Shown here one piece after another: positions 58,377-64,000 of a stretch of DNA of 64,000 nucleotides. The notes beneath the pieces were generated by a model. The model was not told the DNA's origin. It saw nothing but the letters and a program-made list of their open reading frames with translations, and made no database searches. The translations under genes were made by a program, and so were the position numbers. The stretch's first letter is position 1, and each line of letters opens with the position of its first letter. The DNA is from Nitrincola schmidtii. Lineage in GTDB: Bacteria; Pseudomonadota; Gammaproteobacteria; Pseudomonadales; Balneatricaceae. The DNA lies in contig NZ_WBOL01000012.1 in the NCBI RefSeq assembly GCF_008973715.1, positions 51,174-115,173 of the forward strand. The letters run 5' to 3'.

Positions 58377-59473
58377 AAACCCTCAAGGTCGTGCAATTAC
58401 TTCCCGATCTTAATGGCGGTGGGGTTGAGCGTGGTACTCTTGAAGTGGCAAAAGGCTTGGTGGATGCCGGTCACACCTCCTTGGTGATCTCGGCGGGTGG
58501 TCGTATGGTCAAGCAATTAGAGATGGAAGGTAGCCAACACATAACTTGGGATTTGGGCAAAAAGTCGCTATTTACCTTGCGACATGTTTGGGCATTTAGG
58601 AGGTGGTTAGCACATGAAAAGCCCGACATTTTACATGTCAGATCTCGTATGCCTGCTTGGGTCGCTTGGCTAGCTTGGCGAGGAATGCCAGAAAATACTC
58701 GACCACGATTTATTACCACCGTGCACGGACTCTACTCGGTTTCACCTTACAGTGAAATTATGTGTAAGGGTGAACGCGTTATTGCGGTATCCAATACGGT
58801 TTGGGGCTATATTCGCGACAACTATCCGAAAATCGATATGAATAAGGTTACCGTTATTCATCGAGGTATTGATCCAGCCGAGTTTCCACATGGATACCTG
58901 CCTTCCGTCACTTGGATGACAGAATGGAAGCAGACATACCCGCAGCTCGAGGGTAAAAAAATCCTCACACTGCCGGGACGATTGACTCGACTAAAAGGGC
59001 ATCATGACTTTATCGATTTGATTAACTCACTTAAGGAACAAAACTTAGCCGTTCATGGTTTGATTGTGGGTGGCGAAGACCCCAAGCGACAAGCTTATGC
59101 ACAGGAACTGTATGTCCGTGTTAAAGCCCTAGGCTTAGAAAATGATATTACCTTTACCGGTAACCGAAGTGATATGCGGGAAATTTATGCGATCTCTGAT
59201 GTTGTGTTGTCACTGTCTAAAAAGCCAGAGTCTTTCGGAAGAACAGTGCTTGAAGCCATAAGTATTGGAACGCCTGTGGTGGGATATGATCATGGGGGAG
59301 TGGGGGAGATATTGGGTGAGTTGTTTCCTGAGGGTCTTGTTAATTCCATGGAAAAAAATAATTTAGTAAAATTTACAAAAAATGCGTTATCTAAAAAAAC
59401 TAATGCTAAAGTTGATAAAAAAATGCTGCTTGGGTCAATGATAGAAAGAACGATTCAAATTTACTTGGGATGA
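58373..59473 (+). CDS. GT4-family glycosyltransferase
   Basis: 366-residue GT-B transferase. It has an N-terminal [17 protein letters not shown] acceptor loop, [39 protein letters not shown] (about residues 200-218) and the donor-binding [24 protein letters not shown]. The last 50 codons are strikingly AT-rich (for example [18 protein letters not shown]), unlike the first 310. This suggests a recombination joint within the gene at about 59,300. It is coupled to the dehydrogenase by a four-base overlap. Confidence 0.9.
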   Translation: MKTLKVVQLLPDLNGGGVERGTLEVAKGLVDAGHTSLVISAGGRMVKQLEMEGSQHITWDLGKKSLFTLRHVWAFRRWLAHEKPDILHVRSRMPAWVAWLAWRGMPENTRPRFITTVHGLYSVSPYSEIMCKGERVIAVSNTVWGYIRDNYPKIDMNKVTVIHRGIDPAEFPHGYLPSVTWMTEWKQTYPQLEGKKILTLPGRLTRLKGHHDFIDLINSLKEQNLAVHGLIVGGEDPKRQAYAQELYVRVKALGLENDITFTGNRSDMREIYAISDVVLSLSKKPESFGRTVLEAISIGTPVVGYDHGGVGEILGELFPEGLVNSMEKNNLVKFTKNALSKKTNAKVDKKMLLGSMIERTIQIYLG

Positions 59474-59492
59474 ACAATATTGGAAGATGTTA

Positions 59493-60722
59493 ATGTATAA
59501 GCTTGCTAAAAGAATAAATGGTATTTCAATTGAATTTCATGAACTTGTTAGGCTTATAAATAGCGTATTGGTTTTTTTGTATTTGATACTTTTGATTGTA
59601 GGTTCTGTAAGTTCAATAACATCATTAATTCTATTGGTTACAATTATTGCGTTGCCAACTATTAATTTTAAAGAGTTAACGAAATATGATTATTTTTTCT
59701 TTGTGTCGTGGTTATTGTTTGGGTTATATCATGCATCACACATATATATATTGGAGATGCAATTAAATAGTGGTGTAGAAAAGTATTTAAAATTTATTGC
59801 TGGGGCACTCTATTACTTAATGATACGACAATATGGTTTATATGAAAAGTTCATTTATTTCGGTGCTCTTATAGGTGGAGCTATTGCCTCTTTTTTTGTA
59901 ATGTATCAAGTGTACGGTTTAGATTACAGTGGACGTGTTGGCTTGGGGCATAATCCAATTTCATTTGGCACAATAATGTGTTTGTATGCAGCTATAGCAA
60001 TGTGCGGCGCAAGTGTTTTTAATAATTACATGAGGTATTTTTTTATATTGGCATCATTTGTTTTTATAATTATGTCATTTTATAGTGGTACGAGAAATCT
60101 TTACTTTGTGTATGTTCTTTTGTTTTTGTATTTCCTATATCTTAACAAAGGTTTTTTTTATACGAATATATTTAGTTGGCGAGCTTATTTATTTTTAATG
60201 TTGGTATTTTTATCAATTTTAGGAATGGGTGTGTTTAATAATGATATGGTAGAGAAGAGATTTGAGAATACATATTCTGAAGTTGAGCTTATAAAGAAGG
60301 GTGATCTTAGTAGTTCTTTTGGCCAACGTTTGCAAATGTGGGATGCAGGTATATATTTGTTTAAAGAGAGACCTGTTTTCGGACATGGTGAAAACCGTCA
60401 GACACTAAGTTTGGCGCTAGAGAGTTTTCTTGAAGAAAAAGGGTACTTTAGTAATATCATGATTAGATATTCACATTTTCATAATTCATTTATTGATCAC
60501 ATGGCAAAGTTTGGGTTGATAGGTTTAATTCTTTATATTTTAATATTTTATTTTGCTGTTAAGGGTGTTTCTCTAGATAGAAAATCAAGTTTGCTTATAG
60601 TAGTTTTGTTAATTTATATTATAGGGTCGTTTACTAATGTTCCATTTAGTCAAAACAGAACCATGATGACATTTATTATCATGGTTGTTTGTTTGCGAGC
60701 TAGGTGTTTTGTAAAAACATGA
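59493..60722 (+). CDS. O-antigen ligase/polymerase (Wzy/WaaL-like) membrane protein
   Basis: 409 residues with about ten hydrophobic segments and a larger periplasmic loop near residues 255-345 that includes SSFGQRLQMWDAGIYLFKERPVFGHGENR, the O-antigen ligase family signature, and SHFHNSFID with the conserved His. ATG 59493 is preferred to 59487 because GGAAG ends six bases before it. The gene is much more AT-rich than the island's left part. It could polymerise the repeat unit or ligate it to lipid A-core; the sequence does not decide. Confidence 0.85.
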   Translation: MYKLAKRINGISIEFHELVRLINSVLVFLYLILLIVGSVSSITSLILLVTIIALPTINFKELTKYDYFFFVSWLLFGLYHASHIYILEMQLNSGVEKYLKFIAGALYYLMIRQYGLYEKFIYFGALIGGAIASFFVMYQVYGLDYSGRVGLGHNPISFGTIMCLYAAIAMCGASVFNNYMRYFFILASFVFIIMSFYSGTRNLYFVYVLLFLYFLYLNKGFFYTNIFSWRAYLFLMLVFLSILGMGVFNNDMVEKRFENTYSEVELIKKGDLSSSFGQRLQMWDAGIYLFKERPVFGHGENRQTLSLALESFLEEKGYFSNIMIRYSHFHNSFIDHMAKFGLIGLILYILIFYFAVKGVSLDRKSSLLIVVLLIYIIGSFTNVPFSQNRTMMTFIIMVVCLRARCFVKT

Positions 60723-60740
60723 TTTATCGCTGATAAAGTC

Positions 60741-61511
60741 TTACTGATTTTTACAGAGTTTATACGCATGTAGAATGTTAATTCTTTCTAAGGATGTAAG
60801 GTTTCCCTCGTGTCCGGCATTATAAAATTTCACTCCATACCTCTTAGCATGATTTTGAAGAATTTTAAATTCTTCATTTCCATTCATCATATCTAGGCGT
60901 TTCATTTGTGTGATTTTATTTTGTTCATGTTCCAGGTCATCTTGAGACATCTTATATGCATATTTTTGTTTGGGGTCGTATGACAAGTCACACCCAATAA
61001 TGATAATGTTTCTATACCCCAAATAAATTAATGTTTGTGCTGCAAACAAAAGAACACTTGAATCATTGCCTATTCCAGTGCTGATGTCATAATGATAGCC
61101 TCTTTTCTTTAATCCACCGTTTGTATACGGTATATGAAATACTCTATTATCTACGTAGGTTTTGTCTATATTTGGAAAGTTGTTTCTAAGAAATATTATT
61201 TCGGCATTGCAAGATAAAATTTCATCCTGGAAATTAGAGAATCTTTCTCTATCGGCAACAAAGTGATAGTTAGGTTTGCTGTTTGGAAATATTCTAAACC
61301 CACAATTAACAGTTGCGAAATCTACTTCATTATTAATCAATAAGCTGAGATCCAAATGCTTCAACGAGGGTGCATTTCCTACAAGAAAAATAGACTTGTT
61401 TTTTGCTGTATCTTTTAAAGATCTAATTTTTATAATTTGGTTTCTAAAGACTAATAGATTTAGTGCTTTGTTGGTTTTCCATTTGATCTTTCTTAAAAAT
61501 TTTCTAATCAT
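60741..61511 (-). CDS. DUF115/MptE-like or sialyltransferase-like surface-glycan protein
   Basis: 256 residues. Rossmann-like start FLVGNAPSLKHLDLSLL (about 42-58), VNCGFRIFP, FVADRERF, GIGNDSSVLLFAAQTLIYLGYRNIIIIGCDLSY (about 147-180) and HEGNLTSL near the end. These resemble DUF115/MptE-like proteins and, more loosely, Cst-type sialyltransferases of lipooligosaccharide loci. I cannot decide between them. It is AT-rich and opposite in direction to its neighbours, so it is an independent cassette. Confidence 0.6.
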   Translation of the reverse strand: MIRKFLRKIKWKTNKALNLLVFRNQIIKIRSLKDTAKNKSIFLVGNAPSLKHLDLSLLINNEVDFATVNCGFRIFPNSKPNYHFVADRERFSNFQDEILSCNAEIIFLRNNFPNIDKTYVDNRVFHIPYTNGGLKKRGYHYDISTGIGNDSSVLLFAAQTLIYLGYRNIIIIGCDLSYDPKQKYAYKMSQDDLEHEQNKITQMKRLDMMNGNEEFKILQNHAKRYGVKFYNAGHEGNLTSLERINILHAYKLCKNQ

Positions 61512-61557
61512 ATTGTTCCATGTTATAATTAATTAATGTTATTTTTTGAGGTGAGAT

Positions 61558-62259
61558 ATGAATGATACTATATTAAGAGTCTTTATAGGATACGACCCTG
61601 TGGAGAATGTTGCTTGGCATACCATGGTGCAATCTATAATTGACAATAGTTCCATCCCAATTGCTATCATACCTGTTAATACACGGAATTTAAAGGGCAT
61701 TTATAATCGTGAAAGAGATGGGAAGCAGTCAAATGAGTTTTCGTTCACTCGATTTCTAGTGCCATACTTGAGTGGATACCAAGGATATTCAGTTTTTTTT
61801 GACTGCGATATGATGCTTAGAGCTGACGTAAGCGAGTTGCTTGAGGTGATAAATAGACAACCAGGCAAAGCAGTATATGTTGTAAAGCATGATTATGTTC
61901 CAAAGAATGAAATCAAATATCTAGGAACTGTTCAGTACTCCTACCCAAGAAAAAATTGGTCCTCAGTTGTACTGTGGAACTGTTCGCATCCAAAAAATAA
62001 AATTGTAGATCCTAATTTTGTAAATAGTCAAACAGGTCTTGTTCTTCATAGGTTTAAATGGCTGGATGATAATGATATTGGAGACTTAGATATTCGTTGG
62101 AATTGGTTAGTCGGTGAGTATGAAAATCCACCTGAAGATGTCAAGAATGTACACTGGACTATAGGGGGTCCATATTTTAATGAATATAGTAATGTTCCTT
62201 ATTCTGATGAATGGAGAGTGGTTAAGGAGAAAGTTGTTTATTGTAAGCAGCTAAAATAG
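61558..62259 (+). CDS. Putative glycosyltransferase (GT8-like)
   Basis: 233 residues of a GT-A fold. It starts VFIGYDPVENVAWHTMVQSI, has a DxD metal site in FFDCDMMLRAD (about residues 80-90), and ends with HWTIGGPYF carrying a possible third metal ligand. These match uncharacterised glycosyltransferases related to family 8. Donor sugar unknown. A perfect hairpin overlaps its stop codon. AT-rich. Confidence 0.78.
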   Translation: MNDTILRVFIGYDPVENVAWHTMVQSIIDNSSIPIAIIPVNTRNLKGIYNRERDGKQSNEFSFTRFLVPYLSGYQGYSVFFDCDMMLRADVSELLEVINRQPGKAVYVVKHDYVPKNEIKYLGTVQYSYPRKNWSSVVLWNCSHPKNKIVDPNFVNSQTGLVLHRFKWLDDNDIGDLDIRWNWLVGEYENPPEDVKNVHWTIGGPYFNEYSNVPYSDEWRVVKEKVVYCKQLK

Positions 62260-62269
62260 CTGCTTACAA
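62241..62269 (+). terminator. Terminator hairpin overlapping the stop codon
   Basis: TTGTAAGCAGCTA and TAGCTGCTTACAA form a perfect 13-pair stem with an AAA loop. The stop codon TAG at 62257 starts the right arm. A T/A-rich tail follows. Confidence 0.75.
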
Positions 62270-62305
62270 TAATTTATTATTTGCTTATTGAAGATTGATT
62301 TTTTA

Positions 62306-63328
62306 ATGAAAATTTTACATTGCTTATATTCAAATCGCTTAGGTGGGCTAGAACAAGCATTTATTAATCTAAATGATATGCTTTTTAGTCTTGGTCATGA
62401 TGTTGAAATATTAGTACCCCTAGATGCCCCTTACCTAAAAAAACTTGAAACAGATTTCATAATTAACGATTTCAATAATGCAGGATATTATAATTTATTC
62501 TCCATTTTGAAATATAGAAAACTATTGAAAAAAATTAATCCTGATTTGATTATAAGTCACAATTCAAGAGCCACTTATGTTCTTGATAAATCAAGATTAG
62601 GGCTCAATATTCCATTAATTAGCTTTTTGCACAGTAATAAAATTCATCGAGTAAGAGGTGCGGATCATATTGTGGTACTCACGGATGACATGAAATTAAA
62701 TTGTATAGAAAATGGTCTTGATTTCTATTCAATATCAGTTCTTCCTAATGTAATAAAAGATATACCTGAATTAAGATCTTATAATCCACCTAACACCGTT
62801 GGAACATTTAAAATTGGGTTTATAGGAAGGTTGAGTAAAGAAAAAGGGTTGCAGGATCTATTAGAGGCAATATCTTTAATAAAAGATAGGTTCTCTATTG
62901 AATTGCACATAGCTGGTAGTGGTGCTGATAAAGTTAAAATAGAAAGTTTAGCTAGAAAACTAGAAATTTCTGAAAGGGTTTTTTTCTCTGGGTGGGTTGA
63001 TGATGTTCAAGATTGGATAAATTCAATTGATTTAATTGTTGTACCCTCAAGAAGTGAAACATTTGGAATAGTAGTTTTAGAAGCTGCTGCATACGGATGT
63101 CCAACTATTGCAACCAATGTACCAGGGCCAGCCAGTCAAATAACAAATGAAGTTGATGGTTGGTTAACTGAACCTTGTTCCCCTAGTAGCCTTGCCGATA
63201 CGATTGAAAAAGCTCTTCTAGATGTAAAATCATGGCCAAAAATACGAAGATCTGCTTATGCAAGAGCTCATAAATATTTATTTGAATATCGTTTATCTGA
63301 TTTGAGTAATATTCTTGACAGATTTTAA
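62306..63328 (+). CDS. GT4-family glycosyltransferase
   Basis: 340-residue GT-B transferase: N-terminal SNRLGGLEQAFINL, ISHNSRATYV, VLPNVIKDIPEL, FIGRLSKEKGLQDLLEAI (about residues 178-195), FSGWVDDVQDW, and the donor motif SETFGIVVLEAAAYGCPTIATNVPGP. The ATG at 62306 is preferred to the open-frame TTG at 62288. It is AT-rich like its neighbours. It probably acts in core-oligosaccharide or O-antigen assembly. Confidence 0.87.
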   Translation: MKILHCLYSNRLGGLEQAFINLNDMLFSLGHDVEILVPLDAPYLKKLETDFIINDFNNAGYYNLFSILKYRKLLKKINPDLIISHNSRATYVLDKSRLGLNIPLISFLHSNKIHRVRGADHIVVLTDDMKLNCIENGLDFYSISVLPNVIKDIPELRSYNPPNTVGTFKIGFIGRLSKEKGLQDLLEAISLIKDRFSIELHIAGSGADKVKIESLARKLEISERVFFSGWVDDVQDWINSIDLIVVPSRSETFGIVVLEAAAYGCPTIATNVPGPASQITNEVDGWLTEPCSPSSLADTIEKALLDVKSWPKIRRSAYARAHKYLFEYRLSDLSNILDRF

Positions 63329-63333
63329 AAAAA

Positions 63334-63873
63334 CTACTTAATTTTCTTTTTTTGTTTGTATGTAGTTTCGTAATATTTTATCTGTCTTAAAAATCGACTA
63401 TATGCATAATTCATCGCGTAGATGTAACCAATTAACCCTTGTCTCCAGTAGCCTTTTAAGAAATAGCGCTTCAAAAACGATAACCAAAACTCTAATACAA
63501 TTCTGACCTTGGAAGGCTTTCTGCCTTGGTTAATCATGTCTTCTACTTGAGCAGATGAATAGGCATTCATCTTTTCTACTCTATGAGAAAAATCTCTTAT
63601 AGATGCATGGGCAATTTTTCCATTCAGTTTATCCGTAATAGCATCGTCCTGCATAATAACACGGTCATGAACAGGGCTTTCGCTATATCGTCCCTTTGAC
63701 TTTTTATAGAGACGTATGGGCTTGTAAGGAGTCTTAGGGTTAAGTTTGTTACTTAGGTAAATGATGTCATGAATAGCAATGTGATAACCATCGGCTAATT
63801 GCTCCGGCTTTTTGAAGAGCGCTAATATTTCGTCCTTAAGTTCAACTGTTACTCTTTCGTCAGCGTCTAAATT
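63334..63873 (-). pseudogene. GT2 (WaaE-like) glycosyltransferase, 5' part removed by an IS66-like insertion
   Basis: The remaining 180 or so codons begin with NLDADERVT, the DxD segment normally near residue 80-90 of WaaE/KdtX-type GT2 transferases. They continue with GYHIAIHDIIYLSN, RLYKKSKGRYSESPVHDRV and a basic C-terminus. The N-terminal nucleotide-binding half is missing. A frame exists from an ATG at 63885, but its first four codons lie in the insertion sequence end. The upstream frame meets a stop within the IS. The 5' half should lie beyond the element, outside the window. Base usage here is closer to the chromosome than the AT-rich genes before it. Confidence 0.8.
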
Positions 63874-63926
63874 GTATGCGCCCATAAAACAGCACCTACA
63901 ATTTAAGAATTAATCGCTTCAAACTA

Positions 63927-63952
63927 CCTCCATCACTTTTAATCGATGGAGG
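63927..63952 (+). promoter_or_regulatory. Hairpin covering the transposase-accessory ribosome site
   Basis: CCTCCATC and GATGGAGG form a perfect 8-pair stem with a 10-base loop; the right arm contains the GGAGG ribosome site of the frame at 63958. Read-through transcripts from outside would hide the site and block translation. Confidence 0.65.
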
Positions 63953-63957
63953 TCGGT

Positions 63958-64000
63958 ATGAGCAACCAAACCAAGCAACACACCTGGCAACAGATTATTT
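63958..64000 (+). CDS. IS66-type accessory protein TnpA-like, truncated by window edge
   Basis: Only fourteen codons are visible: MSNQTKQHTWQQII. This resembles the start of IS66-family TnpA-like proteins (a WQ-rich N-terminus before a helix-turn-helix). GGAGG lies five bases upstream. The identity rests on the opening residues and the adjacent IS end, so it is tentative. Confidence 0.5.
   Translation, partial: MSNQTKQHTWQQII

Larger units (their letters stand above)
63874..64000 (+). mobile_element. Left end of an IS66-like insertion sequence
   Basis: GTATGCGCCCATAAAAC at 63874 resembles the GTAAGCG-type terminal inverted repeat of IS66-family elements as I recall it. It coincides with the point where GT2 homology stops. 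A tnpA-like accessory frame starts 84 bases inside. An 8-base target duplication would be the bases 63866-63873 (TCTAAATT), repeated at the far end outside this window. Confidence 0.65.

Overview
The window is a chromosomal segment of a free-living, Gram-negative gammaproteobacterium. Supporting signs are a GlnE adenylyltransferase, the PrmB L3 methylase, a PhoP/PhoQ-type two-component pair, a TPP-riboswitch thiOSGEDC operon, several c-di-GMP enzymes and PHO-box-like repeats. Base composition is mid-40s % GC by eye; a marine methylotroph-like or oceanospirilloid lineage would fit, but I cannot fix the genus.

Layout. 0-3.7 kb: cytosine salvage operon codB-pucR-codA (codA runs off the left edge). 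4-13 kb: ordinary genes (acyltransferase, AbrB-type transporter, NDH-2, DUF2237, 7Fe ferredoxin, lipA, RIO kinase) and a sensor diguanylate cyclase. 13-28.4 kb: a metal(loid) island with an MTA-type phosphorylase (mtnP), arsS radical SAM, a sterol-desaturase-like protein, a bufferin operon (bufA1-bufB-bufC-doxX), an ECF sigma factor with a small zinc-finger anti-sigma, a sodium:solute symporter, a metallophosphoesterase, a TVP38/flavin disulfide reductase fusion, a GGDEF/EAL protein, a DUF3047 protein and two arsenosugar-type glycosyltransferases. 28.4-34 kb: TPP riboswitch and thiO-thiS-thiG-thiE-thiD-thiC. 34-43.7 kb: Na/Pi cotransporter, c-di-GMP enzymes, prmB and an EAL/HDOD protein. 43.7-56 kb: ilvD, a PepSY/PhoPQ-like set, argA, pit plus its PhoU-like partner, glnE, ilvE. 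56-64 kb: surface polysaccharide genes that become AT-rich after about 59.3 kb and end in a GT2 gene cut by an IS66-like element.

The main discovery candidate is in the island. A promoter-like motif, GTAAGA-N15/16-CGAC, occurs five times in full and a sixth time with a weaker -10. Every copy lies 5' of a transcription unit of the island: arsS, bufA1, the symporter, the TVP38 fusion, the arsenosugar-type glycosyltransferases and DUF3047. I met no other full copy while reading the window by eye. The motif resembles an ECF promoter, close to the GTAACC-N16-CGAA motif reported for Caulobacter SigF, which also drives a bufferin operon. The inference is that the local ECF sigma co-regulates a copper-buffering peptide system and an organoarsenical (arsenosugar-type) pathway as one regulon. 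No arsM methyltransferase is visible, so the arsenic assignment rests on family membership and needs direct testing.
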